64,000 nt of DNA from a virus, in the IMG/VR virus record IMGVR_UViG_3300037502_000580, positions 1-64,000 of that record; one strand, 5' to 3'. Shown in pieces: positions 1 to 10,167 of the stretch. Every line of letters starts with the position of its first letter. Positions within the stretch are counted from its first letter, which is position 1. A model generated the notes under the pieces. That model saw only the letters and a list, made by a program, of their open reading frames with translations, did no database searches and was not told where the DNA came from. A program made the translations under genes and the position numbers.

Positions 1-245
1 CCTCGGATCACTGCCGGGGAATGGCTGCTGACATTGAGATACCGGGGGTGCCAAATGCAGAGCTTGCTGCTTATATTAGAGACAACCTGGCTTACACACA
101 GCTTATTCTGGAATTCTATACTCCTGGCGTACCTGACAGTGGTTGGGTTCATGTTAGTTACGATGACAAAGATCTGAAAAAACAGGTCTTAACAGCGACA
201 AGAAAAGACGGTAAAACCGTATACCTGCCTGGATTGGTTGCCTAA
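1..245 (+). CDS. M15-type peptidoglycan peptidase (endolysin), C-terminal part
   Basis: This is the 3' part of a zinc D-Ala-D-Ala carboxypeptidase-like endolysin; the 5' end lies before the window and the reading frame begins at base 3. The visible part opens with [13 protein letters not shown], the metal-binding SxHxxGxAxD motif, and ends with GWVHVSY, which supplies the last zinc histidine. The full version of the same gene is at 63451-63918, and the shared protein part is identical although many third codon positions differ. The role is cleavage of cell-wall peptides at lysis. It is followed two bases later by a virion gene. Confidence 0.9.
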   Translation, partial: SDHCRGMAADIEIPGVPNAELAAYIRDNLAYTQLILEFYTPGVPDSGWVHVSYDDKDLKKQVLTATRKDGKTVYLPGLVA

Positions 246-247
246 AT

Positions 248-2377
248 ATGCCGTTCATACGCCTTCAGTTTAAGCCGGGAATAAACCGAGACACGACTAA
301 CTACGCTAACGAAGGTGGGTGGTATGAGTGCGACAAAATTCGGTTTTACTCAGGCTACCCACAAAAGTTAGGTGGCTGGGTCAAATACGCCCCTGAGACT
401 TTTATCGGCGTATGTCGGCAATTGTGGAATTGGTTTACGTCTTACACCGACGATTTGATGGCTATCGGTACGGACAAGAAACTCTATATTGAGACAGGTG
501 CCCAGTATTTCGATATCACACCGATCCGTACTACGTTTACATCCCCCACTACCGATAACTGTGTTGAGACAGGGTTTACAGGCACCGGCAGCATCTCTGG
601 TACGACGCTAACAATCTCTAGTGTTACCTCTGGTGCGTTGGCTATAGGTAGTGTGATAACAACGGGCGCTTCTGCTGGTACGACGATTGTCGCTTTTCTC
701 ACCGGCACTGGCGGAATAGGTACATATCAAGTTAATAACACACAGACCGTTGGTTCTACGACAATTGCTGTTGCTGCTTCTACTACGGTCACGTTTGGCA
801 TTACTTCCCATGGTTGCGTAGTTGGTGACTTTGTAACCGTTTCTGGCGTTACAGGTAACGTAGGTGGTGTACCAAACGCAGCATTAAATAAAGAACTTGT
901 TGTCACTCAGGTAGTAGATGCTAACAACTTTACGGTTGTTGTAACTTCAGCCTCAACCTCCGTAGCCACAGGAGGTGGTACCGGTATAACTATTGTCTGC
1001 CAAATTAACGTAGGTTTCTCTACTCAAACGGCTGGTTATGGTTGGGGTACTGGCGGCTGGGGGTCTGATGCGTGGAGTCTTTCTTCCGTGCAGCCGGTTT
1101 ATTTACCACAGCGTGATTGGTTCTTTGATAATTTCGATAACGATCTCGTTGCCAATATCCGTGCTAATACGGTTGGTTCCGGCGCTGCGGTCGGTGGGCC
1201 TATATACTATTGGGAGCGCGGTACATCAGTAAACCCAGCTTCAGCATTAGCAACCCCAGCAGTGCTTCTTTCATCGCTATCTGGTTCTAGCAACGTGCCG
1301 GTGACTGTTGGGCAGATTCTCGTTTCTCAAAACGATAAACACCTTCTGGCTTTTGGATGCCAGCCATTCGGTGGTACTTCCTCCGACTATGATCCCCTAC
1401 TTATCCGTTGGGCCAGCCAAGACGAGCCACAATACTGGAATCCTGGTGGCACAACACCAAATGGTTTGCCAAGTTCGGCTGGTTTTTTACGTGTATCTCG
1501 TGGATCCCGGATTATCCGTGGCATACCTACTCGACAAGAAGTGGTAGTGCTTACTGACACCCACGTCTACTCTTTGCAATTCTTAGGTACTACGGAAGTC
1601 TTTGGCCTGCAGGAGTTGTCTGACAGCATCTCGATTATGTCGCCCCGTGCGCCGACTTCAGTAAACAACGTGGTGTTTTGGATGGGTACAGACAAGTTCT
1701 ACATGTACGACGGTCGGGTACAGGTTCTCCCTTGCACGCTTCGTGAATATGTTTTTAAAGACATCAACCTGGCTCAGTCTGAACAGGTTGTTTCTGGTAC
1801 GAATGAAAGCTATAACGAAGTCTGGTGGTTCTACTGTAGCTCTGGGTCTTCTGTTATAAATCGTTATGTTGTCTTTAATTATTTAGACCAGATTTGGTAC
1901 TACGGCACTCTTGAGCGTACGGCATGGCTGGATAAGGCCTCTGCTGGTAAACCCTTAGCTGCTTCATATAACCCATCAACTGGACTTTCTTATCTTTATG
2001 AACATGAGAATGGGTTAAATGATGATGACTCGCCCATGGTTTCGTACATCCAATCTTCAGACTTTGATTTGAATGACGGTGAGAAGTTTATGCTTACCCG
2101 CCGTATGATTCCTGACATTAACTTTGTATCTTCTACGGCTCAAAACCCTGAGGTTGACTTAACTGTACGCCCAAGAAACTGGCCTGGATCTAACTTCACC
2201 AACGACCCGTCTGATACGCAGCGGGTGATCCAGACTTCTGTCAGCCAATACACAAATCAGATTTTCGTTCGGGCACGTGCTAGACAGATGGCTATAAAAG
2301 TAGCTTCTGATGATCTTGGTGTGTTCTGGCAGTTGGGTGCCTTGCGTCTGGATGCAAGAGAGGATGGTAAGCAGTAA
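248..2377 (+). CDS. Virion protein resembling P22 gp10-like packaged-DNA stabilisation/tail proteins
   Basis: 709 residues. The N-terminus [19 protein letters not shown] followed by a Trp/Gly-rich stretch and [12 protein letters not shown]...YFDITPIR is a pattern I associate with large podovirus tail proteins annotated as DNA stabilisation (P22 gp10-like) proteins. Residues about 100-270 are a Thr/Ser/Gly/Val-rich insert that looks like an added beta domain; the second half (Trp and Tyr rich) looks like a beta-propeller-type body. The start is two bases after the endolysin stop without a clear ribosome site, so translation is probably coupled. A diverged second copy of its 5' end begins at 63920. 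Confidence 0.75.
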   Translation: MPFIRLQFKPGINRDTTNYANEGGWYECDKIRFYSGYPQKLGGWVKYAPETFIGVCRQLWNWFTSYTDDLMAIGTDKKLYIETGAQYFDITPIRTTFTSPTTDNCVETGFTGTGSISGTTLTISSVTSGALAIGSVITTGASAGTTIVAFLTGTGGIGTYQVNNTQTVGSTTIAVAASTTVTFGITSHGCVVGDFVTVSGVTGNVGGVPNAALNKELVVTQVVDANNFTVVVTSASTSVATGGGTGITIVCQINVGFSTQTAGYGWGTGGWGSDAWSLSSVQPVYLPQRDWFFDNFDNDLVANIRANTVGSGAAVGGPIYYWERGTSVNPASALATPAVLLSSLSGSSNVPVTVGQILVSQNDKHLLAFGCQPFGGTSSDYDPLLIRWASQDEPQYWNPGGTTPNGLPSSAGFLRVSRGSRIIRGIPTRQEVVVLTDTHVYSLQFLGTTEVFGLQELSDSISIMSPRAPTSVNNVVFWMGTDKFYMYDGRVQVLPCTLREYVFKDINLAQSEQVVSGTNESYNEVWWFYCSSGSSVINRYVVFNYLDQIWYYGTLERTAWLDKASAGKPLAASYNPSTGLSYLYEHENGLNDDDSPMVSYIQSSDFDLNDGEKFMLTRRMIPDINFVSSTAQNPEVDLTVRPRNWPGSNFTNDPSDTQRVIQTSVSQYTNQIFVRARARQMAIKVASDDLGVFWQLGALRLDAREDGKQ

Positions 2378-3067
2378 ATGGGGATGGTCAAGTTCAAGTC
2401 CCCTGCGCTACCGCTCCCCCGTGAGTTGTACGACAGGCAGTACTTTGACCAGTTTATTCGTGTTCTTACGCTGTACTTCAATCAGCTAGACTCTACCACT
2501 CCGATTCAGGCTGACGAGTTTATAGGCGGTGTGTTCTACGGCGAGGGTCGTGGGATAAAGTTTCCTCATATAGCAGCGTCTGATTCCACCGATCAAGTAG
2601 CTACCGGGAATAACATTCCAATGATTGTCAAATGGAATACGTTAGATTCTGGTTACGAGTGGACTCTTAGCGCACCAGGCACTGCCACCGCTGATTTTGC
2701 GGGGGTCTATAAGATTACGTATAGCCTGCAGTTCATTAACACAGACAATTCCGTTCATTACGTTGATGTCTGGATGAAAGTAAACAACGTAGATGTGATT
2801 AATTCTACGACTCGGTTCTTTGTCCCAGCGCGTAAAAGTTCTAGCCCTGGCGAGGAAGGTTTTGTAACTGCTTATTCTGAGATCACTTTTACTGTAGCCG
2901 TCGGTGACGATATAGAGCTGTACTGGGCTACGAACTTGGCTGGCAACCCCACTACACCAACTGCCGGGGTGTATATGTTCCACGACAACGCCCAGACAAC
3001 TCCTTTTGCTAGACCTGCCATACCGTCTGCCATCGGGTCAATTACTTTTGTCTCGGCCCTTTCCTGA
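2378..3067 (+). CDS. Virion protein with C1q/TNF-like jelly-roll domain (putative)
   Basis: 229 residues; the ATG directly follows the previous TAA, so it is probably co-translated. After a helical N-terminus (residues 1-60), the segment FAGVYKITYSLQFINTD...VDVWMKVNNVDV...VAVGDDIELYWATN has the alternating pattern of C1q/TNF-like jelly-roll trimerisation domains found at the ends of phage spikes and fibres. It probably forms a trimeric virion appendage. I cannot name a specific homologue. Confidence 0.7.
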   Translation: MGMVKFKSPALPLPRELYDRQYFDQFIRVLTLYFNQLDSTTPIQADEFIGGVFYGEGRGIKFPHIAASDSTDQVATGNNIPMIVKWNTLDSGYEWTLSAPGTATADFAGVYKITYSLQFINTDNSVHYVDVWMKVNNVDVINSTTRFFVPARKSSSPGEEGFVTAYSEITFTVAVGDDIELYWATNLAGNPTTPTAGVYMFHDNAQTTPFARPAIPSAIGSITFVSALS

Positions 3068-3094
3068 ACCTTGATTAAACCTTAAAATACTGCT

Positions 3095-4450
3095 ATGGCT
3101 AACCAACTTACCCCCTCATACAATCCGGTAGCGCAAGAAGCTCGTGGCTTGGCTGCATTGGGCCGTGGTGGCGACACCATGCTTGTTCACATGTCGCCTG
3201 AAGAAGTTAGTGGCTTGCGTAATTTGGCGCTACAGAACGGTACCGATCTGACCATTAACCCAGATACGGGTTTACCCGAAGCCAAAAGGCTCAAAAAATT
3301 GTTTAGGGCGATAGCCCCTGTGCTTCCTTTCCTTATACCTGGGGTGGGAAGTGCCTTAGGTGCCCTAGGCGCTAAAGCTGGACTTAGTGCCCTCGCTGCT
3401 AAATCTCTTGCAGCCGGTGTTATCGGAGGTTTCGCTGCCCCCGGTAAAGGGTTCAATTTCAAACAGGGCCTAAAAACCGGCCTTATGGCGTATGGTCTGG
3501 GGTCTATACAACAAGGCATGCAGGCTAATCAAGCTGCACAAGCTAATCAGGCTACTCAAGCTGCACAAGCTGGTCAGGCAGGAGCTACTGCAACTGCTGG
3601 ACAAGTAACTCCCGCTGCAACCGCTGGTACGGCGAACATGCCCATAGATATGACTTACAACATAGATGCGGCGGCTTCACCTATAGAAGCGTTGGCACCT
3701 CCCCCCGCCGCTGCGGCTTCTCCGGTTGCTTCTGCAGCCGACATACAAGCAGGGATTGGCGGCACAGGTACAGGCCCAGCTTTCTCCGGCACTCCCTTGA
3801 CTTCTACCCCTGGCCCCGGTGTATTCCCAGAAAGCACTTACGCTGCTAGTGCTGCTCCTGCCGCTGCTACTGGTGCTGCTACTGGTGCCGCTGCCCCTGC
3901 CGCCGTGCCAAGTACATTTGAACAGTACACCGGTATGAAACCCACGACCGCTATTCTGGGCGCTACTCTACTTTCTGGTGCAATGCAGGGCGATGAGGAA
4001 GAGGAAGCTTACAAACGGGAGATGGCTCGGTTAAACGCCGAAGAAGAAAGAAAACGCGCTCTTGGCGAAGCTGCTTTTGCTCGGTCTCTTGGGCGGGTGC
4101 AACAGCCCGTTTTTGCTGCTGGTGGTGGCATCGTTGCTTTGGCTGGTGGCGGTATGCCCACGTTTGAGTACGGTGGTACGACAGCCCCGACCGGTGAACC
4201 CCGTATGGTAAGAGGTGCTGGTGATGGGATGAGTGATAATGTCCCCGCCACTATCGAGGGCGTACAAGAAGCCCGACTTGCTAATGATGAATTCGTAGTT
4301 CCGGCTGACGTTGTAGCGGATATTGGCAATGGTTCAAGCAATGCTGGTGCTGAAAAGTTATACGCTATGATGGATCGTATCCGTAAGGCCAGACACGGAA
4401 CTACTAAACAACCCCCAGAGATTAACGCTGAGCGTTACATGCCAGTTTAA
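3095..4450 (+). CDS. Internal virion / DNA-ejection protein (putative)
   Basis: 451 residues. Residues about 65-130 are a long hydrophobic Gly/Ala-rich helix region (PVLPFLIPGVGSALGALG onward), followed by a Gln/Ala linker and low-complexity Ala/Pro/Gly sequence. Residues about 343-360 contain AAGGGIVALAGGGMP, a glycine motif also found in the gene at 5789. The last third (DGMSDNVPATIEG...ANDEFVVPADVV) looks like a folded end. Membrane-active helices, position between a tail protein and two more such proteins, and composition fit ejection proteins that leave the capsid to form a conduit. Function is inferred. Confidence 0.7.
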   Translation: MANQLTPSYNPVAQEARGLAALGRGGDTMLVHMSPEEVSGLRNLALQNGTDLTINPDTGLPEAKRLKKLFRAIAPVLPFLIPGVGSALGALGAKAGLSALAAKSLAAGVIGGFAAPGKGFNFKQGLKTGLMAYGLGSIQQGMQANQAAQANQATQAAQAGQAGATATAGQVTPAATAGTANMPIDMTYNIDAAASPIEALAPPPAAAASPVASAADIQAGIGGTGTGPAFSGTPLTSTPGPGVFPESTYAASAAPAAATGAATGAAAPAAVPSTFEQYTGMKPTTAILGATLLSGAMQGDEEEEAYKREMARLNAEEERKRALGEAAFARSLGRVQQPVFAAGGGIVALAGGGMPTFEYGGTTAPTGEPRMVRGAGDGMSDNVPATIEGVQEARLANDEFVVPADVVADIGNGSSNAGAEKLYAMMDRIRKARHGTTKQPPEINAERYMPV

Positions 4451-4460
4451 AGGATAGATC

Positions 4461-5777
4461 ATGGCCCAAACGATTACCACAACCGGCGACATCCCAAAGG
4501 TACTAGAACCTTTCTATCTAGGTCAGCCTGGACAGGCTGGTCTTTTAGAGCGCGGAATTGCTGAGATCTTCCCAGCTGGTCGGACTGGTCAAGAAGCATT
4601 TACCAATCGCTACAGCAATCTAATTAATGAAGGATTAGTCGGCAGAGGTGCGATTGCTGGGGAATCTGACTATCAGCAGCAGGTGGGGCGCAGGTTAGCG
4701 GGGCTTGAGGTTCCTGATACTTTTGCTTCCGCACGACAATACGGACAAGACGCAGCCTCAGGGCTTACTAGTCTTCAGGGACTTCGTGCTTCTCAAGTCT
4801 CTGCGCCAGAACTAACTCAGTATCAGATGGGGCCAGCCGATCAAGTTGCGGGTGGAACCTTTACCTCGCCTACCATGCAAGCCGCCCAAGTAGAAGGGCC
4901 GCAGATGTTTGGTATGGATCAGTTGCAGCAGTACATGTCTCCATACATGCAGGGTGTTGTTGATGTTCAACAGCGCAAGGCACTTGACGCGGCTCGTATG
5001 GCTCAACTCGGCGCTAATCTTGGTTCCGCACGGATGGGTACGTATGGCGGTGCTAGACAAGCAGTTATTCAGGGCGCTCGTGAAGCTGGCCTCCGTCAAG
5101 AAATGGGTGACATTCAAGCACGTGGTCTGCAAGATGCTTTCTCACAAGCTCAACAGCAATTTGAGCGTGATCGTTCTTCTACCATGCAGGCCAGACTCGC
5201 TAATCTAAATGCACAGCAACAAGCCAACGTGCAGAATCTAGCGGCTCAGTTACAGACTCAAGGACTAACCGCAGAACAGGCGATGCGTGCTGCACTTGCT
5301 AACCAACAGGCCAATCTAACTGTAGGTCAGCAGAACCTCGCCGCTTCTCTTGGGGTGCAGCAACTCGGTGCTGGTCAGAGTCTTGAGGCACAACGGGCCA
5401 ATCAGGCTGCAGATCTTCAGGCCGCACAACAACGCGCACAGGCCGCACAAGGTTTGGGCACTCTTGCTCAAGGTATGGGTACTCTTGGTACGCAACAACT
5501 TGCTGGTGAGCTTGACATACTGAAAAGTATGGGTGCGTATGGTGACTTCCAGCGTAACCTTGAACAACAGCAGAAAGACGCTCAGCGTCAGTTTCTTACT
5601 CAGCAGGCTGAGTACGGCACTACACAAGTGGGTCAGCTATCTAATTTGTTACGTGGTATTCCGATGACCGATACAACGCAACGCACATTTGAGCCGCCAC
5701 AGTCTAATTTCCAAAGTCTGATGCAGTTGGGTCTGGGCGGTATTGGTCTTTACAACGCAATGAATCCACAGCGTTAA
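4461..5777 (+). CDS. Gln/Ala-rich helical internal virion protein
   Basis: 438 residues. Residues about 150-400 are an almost uninterrupted alpha-helical Gln/Ala/Leu/Arg sequence with no prolines, resembling helical ejection or internal-core proteins of short-tailed phages. The short N-terminal part (ITTTGDIPKVLEPFYLGQPG) and the C-terminal tail differ in composition. The gene lies 10 bases after its upstream neighbour with AAAGGATAGATC before the start, and 11 bases before the next gene with the same spacing. No enzymatic motif is visible. Confidence 0.75.
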   Translation: MAQTITTTGDIPKVLEPFYLGQPGQAGLLERGIAEIFPAGRTGQEAFTNRYSNLINEGLVGRGAIAGESDYQQQVGRRLAGLEVPDTFASARQYGQDAASGLTSLQGLRASQVSAPELTQYQMGPADQVAGGTFTSPTMQAAQVEGPQMFGMDQLQQYMSPYMQGVVDVQQRKALDAARMAQLGANLGSARMGTYGGARQAVIQGAREAGLRQEMGDIQARGLQDAFSQAQQQFERDRSSTMQARLANLNAQQQANVQNLAAQLQTQGLTAEQAMRAALANQQANLTVGQQNLAASLGVQQLGAGQSLEAQRANQAADLQAAQQRAQAAQGLGTLAQGMGTLGTQQLAGELDILKSMGAYGDFQRNLEQQQKDAQRQFLTQQAEYGTTQVGQLSNLLRGIPMTDTTQRTFEPPQSNFQSLMQLGLGGIGLYNAMNPQR

Positions 5778-5788
5778 AGGGATAGACG

Positions 5789-7117
5789 ATGATGCAACAA
5801 GCTCCCATGGCCCCTAAGGCCGTTCAGTCTCCACCCCCCGGTGCAGAAAAGGGTGGTAACGACGAGTACTTCAAGATGGTCGCCCGTATACCGGACATGA
5901 CCGATGAAGAACTGAACACATACATTGGCACCGGCTACGGTGGTCTAGCACTTGCTGAAGTCTCAAGGCGTAATCGCTCCCGTATGGTGGAGCAGGCCAA
6001 AGAAGCTGGGGCAGCGGGGGGTCAGGGGACTATTGCAGAAGGTCAGGTGGCCCAGTTAATGCAGAACCGCATGCGTGAGAAGTTAGCCGCAGATGATCGG
6101 TTTGGCCTTAACAACATCGTCGCCCAGGCAGAACAAGGTAGTCTTGCGTTCGGTCAACCCACAACCTTAGCAGGTGGTGGCATGGTTGCGTTTCAAGAAG
6201 GCGGCAGAAGTTGGTTAGATGAGTTGTTTATGATGGCGGCTCCGACCCCTTCGGCTATGGTTACTCGTCCACCCCTGCAGTCTCAAGCCACAGAAGGCCC
6301 GATTGTCGGAAGGCAAACACCGAAAGCTACCCAAGCAGATGTGCGTAAGGTAGATAACGCAATCGATAAAAAAGCCGCTGAAGCCAAGCCCACCAAAGAA
6401 GAGAAGAAGGAAGCCAAGGACATGGTGGCGGGGCTTAAGAGCCTCACTGCTGAAGACATCCTAAAAGGTGAAGACGCTCTTCTGGCCTCTCGGGGCCTTG
6501 GGTCTTTTGGCGCTGGCGTTAAGGGCAATATCGAGAAGCGTGCCAAGCGTGGTGAAGAGACCTATGGTCGTGCTATGGCTTCTGAGCCTTTCCTTGCTGC
6601 GGCGCAAGCCGTGGGTGGCGGTGGAGCCAAACCTCGTCGCATGGGTAAATTAGAAACTCTCGCCGCTGCTGTAAGTGCTGGTGCTACGTCTGCTGCTGGC
6701 ATCAACCGTGAACGCGCTAAGTATCAAGATAGCCTTGATGACCTGAGAGACAAGGTTGCTCTACAGCAAGAACTTTATGACCGTGGTCGTGTGTCTGATG
6801 CCATGAAGCTTGAGCGTTCGATTAAGCAAGAACAGGCCAAGCTGGCTCTTGAAAGAGAAAAACTCGCGTCTTTGGCTCAGTATCGTCGTGACATGATTCA
6901 GGCGCAGCGCGGCAAAAATGCTGGCGGGGTTAAGCCGTCGGATGTGGTTAGTGCTATGAAAGAAATTAGAGAACTTGAAGGTGCGCTCTATAGCGGAGCG
7001 AATATACCGCCAGAGCAGAAACAAGCAATGATGCAGCGTATCAGAATGTTACAGGGTATCGCTGGTGCTGGGGTCTCACGCGGTATGGGCATATCAATAG
7101 AAGATGTGGCTGACTAA
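5789..7117 (+). CDS. Virion protein, ejection-module member (unknown fold)
   Basis: 442 residues. The N-terminus is proline rich, residues about 125-150 carry LAGGGMVAFQEGGRSW (a glycine motif shared with the gene at 3095), residues about 185-215 are Lys/Ala/Glu rich, and residues 300-370 form a charged coiled coil. Its stop overlaps the next start as TAATG, so the two products are probably made in fixed ratio. It is grouped by position with internal virion proteins; no domain is recognised. Confidence 0.7.
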   Translation: MMQQAPMAPKAVQSPPPGAEKGGNDEYFKMVARIPDMTDEELNTYIGTGYGGLALAEVSRRNRSRMVEQAKEAGAAGGQGTIAEGQVAQLMQNRMREKLAADDRFGLNNIVAQAEQGSLAFGQPTTLAGGGMVAFQEGGRSWLDELFMMAAPTPSAMVTRPPLQSQATEGPIVGRQTPKATQADVRKVDNAIDKKAAEAKPTKEEKKEAKDMVAGLKSLTAEDILKGEDALLASRGLGSFGAGVKGNIEKRAKRGEETYGRAMASEPFLAAAQAVGGGGAKPRRMGKLETLAAAVSAGATSAAGINRERAKYQDSLDDLRDKVALQQELYDRGRVSDAMKLERSIKQEQAKLALEREKLASLAQYRRDMIQAQRGKNAGGVKPSDVVSAMKEIRELEGALYSGANIPPEQKQAMMQRIRMLQGIAGAGVSRGMGISIEDVAD

Positions 7118-10100
7118 TGCCGCGTATTGTTCGTGTCCCTGGACTGAAGGAGCCGTTGACGTTCCCTACCGGGACGCCAGACTATGAGATTTACGCTGCT
7201 GTAACCGATGCTCTTTTCCCTGTAGAAGAACTGCCCCCGGCACCAAAACCCGAGGCTGGTTTTTTAGGTGCATTTGGTGAGGGCATAACTTCTCTTTTCA
7301 AAGCTCCTGAGGCAGTTTCTTACCTGGCATCCCCCACCGGCGAGGCTCGTGGTGAGTTAGCGAAAGAGGCTGAAAGTCCGTACCGATATCAAAGATTTGA
7401 TGAGGTCGAGTCTCTTGGTCAGGCCGCACAGCTTGGTAAAGAGGTAGTCGGTCAGTCTCTAGGTTTCATGGCGGTACCCACCGCTGCCGCTGCTACAGCC
7501 ACTGCTGTTTCTGGGCCGTTCGCTCCGATTGCGGCTCCTGCCGCATTTTTAGGCGCTGCTGGCCTTCAGTACTTAACAGAAACCACGGCACGTCAGGCAC
7601 AAGAACAAGAAGTTAAGGCGGCAAAGGGTGAGGCTACCGAAGCCCCCGATGTAACAAAAGTCGTCGCCTCTTCTGCTGCACAAGCAGGTGTTGACCTCAT
7701 ACCGTTTGTTACCATCTTCAAACCTGTTGGTCGGCTATTCGGTCTTGCCGGTCGTGAGTCTGCAGAGAAGGTAGCCAAGGAAACAGTAGAGACGTTTGAG
7801 AAAGAAGGCTTTGAGGCTGCTGCCAAGAAGTTATCAGGCCTTAATCCCAAACAATCTTTGGCTCTTGGCTTTGGTGCCGGTGCTGCGGTTGAAGGTGTGC
7901 AAGAGCCACTACAGACTTTGCTTGAGCGTTGGGGCGCTGGTCTTGACTTATCAAGCGATGATGCGCTGAAAGAATACATGGAGGCCGCGATTCTTGGGCC
8001 TATCCTTGGTGGGCCGTTCGGTGCAATCTCTACGGGTATCGGCAATGTCCAGCGGGGCATGTCAAATAAAGAGTTCTTGGATCGTCTGCAGGCAGAATCG
8101 CAGGGCAAACCCATTTCCCAAGAACAATTATCCAAAGATTGGGATCGCCAGAAGGCTGAGATTCTTAAGTCTGTAGAGCCGGTATCTCTTGTTAATGAAG
8201 AAGGCAAGCCGCAAAAAATAACGCCAGAACTTCTCACCTCTATCGGTATTAGCCCAAGCGCCAAGGCCTTGAGTGTCGGCAACACGACCGTGCCGATGGA
8301 GACGCTGCTACAAAAAGATACGTCAGACAAGACAGTTCAGGCTTTGTTCGCTGGTCTATTTCAGCGGCGTATGGGTCAGCTTAGCCAAGAATTTAAGCAA
8401 CGCGGCAACCTGATGAGTCAGGAAGAGCGTGAGTCTAAGTTGGCTGAGTACACGCAAGCCGCCCAGTCTTTTAAGAGCGTTCTCACCGTAGCCAGCCCCC
8501 AGAGTGCTATTAACTCTCCTACTAATCTTATTGTTCAGCCATCTCCTGCTGATCCTACTAAGTTCGTGCTGTTCAACCCAATTACCAATCAGCTTGCCAA
8601 AGGTAAAGATGGGAAAGAGCGGCAGTACTCCACGCTACAGACAGCGGAGCGTGCGTTAAACAAGTTAATTGGTGTAGAAGTATCAGCCATAAACAAAACA
8701 GTAAAGGCAGGGGCTGAGCCTGAAAAGGTTGAGGCAGAGAAGAAGGCCGAGGCAAAAGCCCAGCGTGCGAAAGAGATCGCTGCTGCCCCAGACCCATTTG
8801 CTGGAAGAACGGCTACAGTCACAGCGGTTCCGACCCCAACCCCGGCGGCTACACCCGAAACTGCTGCAGCCACTCCACCTAAACCAAGAGATGTCTCTAC
8901 CATGGAAGGGCCTGAGGGAGTAATACCAGACGACCCGTTCCCCCCTGCAGATCTGGAAGATATCTCTTTTAGGCCTACGGCTGAAGCTACACCTACGCCC
9001 ACGACTACGGCTGCGCCTGTAATCGACGCAACACAGAGGTTAGAAGCAAAAGAAGATGCTGAGTTAGAAGCCGGGATACTTGAAGATGAGCAGATTGCCG
9101 CTCAAGCAGCGATTACGCCTGAAGTAAACCAACAACTGCAGGAAGCTCTTACGCTTGCACGGCAGGCTATTGAGGAAGGTGAAGGCCGCACATTTTTCCC
9201 AGAGGATGTAAAAGAGGCGACTGAGTTTGTAAACGGTATAAATTCCGTTTATGCAGGGCTAGAGAGCGGCACCCTTCCTTACGCACGGCAGAGCGTAGAG
9301 AATCTTGTTAAGAGTGCTAATAATCTAAAGCAGAATTTTCAGCAAAGAATCGCTGACCGCGACAAGTTTGAGGCAGAGCAGAAGGCTAGGGGGCCGGGTG
9401 AAGGCTTTAAGCTGGAAGAGAAACCTGACCTTAAGCTGGTGAAGACTGAAAAGACTGTTGAAACTCCCGGTACCGATCCGATAGGTTTTGCTCGCCATCA
9501 GGCGCTCATGTCATTTGATAATCGTAATTCTTCAGACTACAGCAGCCCGGAAGAGGCTATTGATTTTGGTCTGGATAATCTAAACGACACGCTGACTGAA
9601 TACAACGTCACAGACCGATCCATACGTGAACAGGCGGTCGAGACTTATCGAAACGAAATAGCTCGTCTGAAAAAAGAAGCTGCACCAACAGAAACCAAAA
9701 CGACAGAAAAGAAACCCCGTAAGCCCAGAACCAAAAAGATTCAGACGCCTTCTGAAGTTATCCACACGCCACCACCGGCAAAAGTATCGACGTCACGTGC
9801 TGACATGGTTGCAGATCAGATTGCTGCACTTGATGGTAGCGAAGGAGAGACTGGAGAATTCTCTGATATAGCCGAAGGCGTTAGGATGATGAAAGACGAC
9901 GCCAAGATTGATGCGATGTTTGATCTGGCTACACGCCTTAAGAACGCATACGATACGGCACAAGGTCTAAGACCGGGGGTTAGTGAGGCTGATCGGAACG
10001 CTGCCGTAAATCAGATCAATAAAATCTATGATGAGATTGATGCAGTGCAAAGGGTTGGAGAGATACCAGTGACCTCCGAAGGTGTGAAGGCTGCTATGGA

Positions 10101-10167
10101 AAATAATGGCAACGCCAAGGAAGCCCAGAAAATTGCAAGCGAATCCCGTAAGGACATTTGCGAATGA
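7117..10167 (+). CDS. Large internal virion (polyvalent-type) protein
   Basis: 1016 residues. After a short N-terminal beta segment, residues about 40-300 contain hydrophobic Ala/Gly helices (LGFMAVPTAAAATATAV; GPILGGPFGAISTGIG) that could insert into membranes. Residues about 560-640 are a Pro/Thr/Ala linker (PTPTPAATPETAAATPP), then helical charged sequence, and a Lys/Arg-rich patch (KKPRKPRTKK) near residue 870. It resembles the N-terminal part of very large polyvalent phage proteins. It ends in SESRKDICE and overlaps the next gene by four bases (ATGA). Confidence 0.75.
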   Translation: MPRIVRVPGLKEPLTFPTGTPDYEIYAAVTDALFPVEELPPAPKPEAGFLGAFGEGITSLFKAPEAVSYLASPTGEARGELAKEAESPYRYQRFDEVESLGQAAQLGKEVVGQSLGFMAVPTAAAATATAVSGPFAPIAAPAAFLGAAGLQYLTETTARQAQEQEVKAAKGEATEAPDVTKVVASSAAQAGVDLIPFVTIFKPVGRLFGLAGRESAEKVAKETVETFEKEGFEAAAKKLSGLNPKQSLALGFGAGAAVEGVQEPLQTLLERWGAGLDLSSDDALKEYMEAAILGPILGGPFGAISTGIGNVQRGMSNKEFLDRLQAESQGKPISQEQLSKDWDRQKAEILKSVEPVSLVNEEGKPQKITPELLTSIGISPSAKALSVGNTTVPMETLLQKDTSDKTVQALFAGLFQRRMGQLSQEFKQRGNLMSQEERESKLAEYTQAAQSFKSVLTVASPQSAINSPTNLIVQPSPADPTKFVLFNPITNQLAKGKDGKERQYSTLQTAERALNKLIGVEVSAINKTVKAGAEPEKVEAEKKAEAKAQRAKEIAAAPDPFAGRTATVTAVPTPTPAATPETAAATPPKPRDVSTMEGPEGVIPDDPFPPADLEDISFRPTAEATPTPTTTAAPVIDATQRLEAKEDAELEAGILEDEQIAAQAAITPEVNQQLQEALTLARQAIEEGEGRTFFPEDVKEATEFVNGINSVYAGLESGTLPYARQSVENLVKSANNLKQNFQQRIADRDKFEAEQKARGPGEGFKLEEKPDLKLVKTEKTVETPGTDPIGFARHQALMSFDNRNSSDYSSPEEAIDFGLDNLNDTLTEYNVTDRSIREQAVETYRNEIARLKKEAAPTETKTTEKKPRKPRTKKIQTPSEVIHTPPPAKVSTSRADMVADQIAALDGSEGETGEFSDIAEGVRMMKDDAKIDAMFDLATRLKNAYDTAQGLRPGVSEADRNAAVNQINKIYDEIDAVQRVGEIPVTSEGVKAAMENNGNAKEAQKIASESRKDICE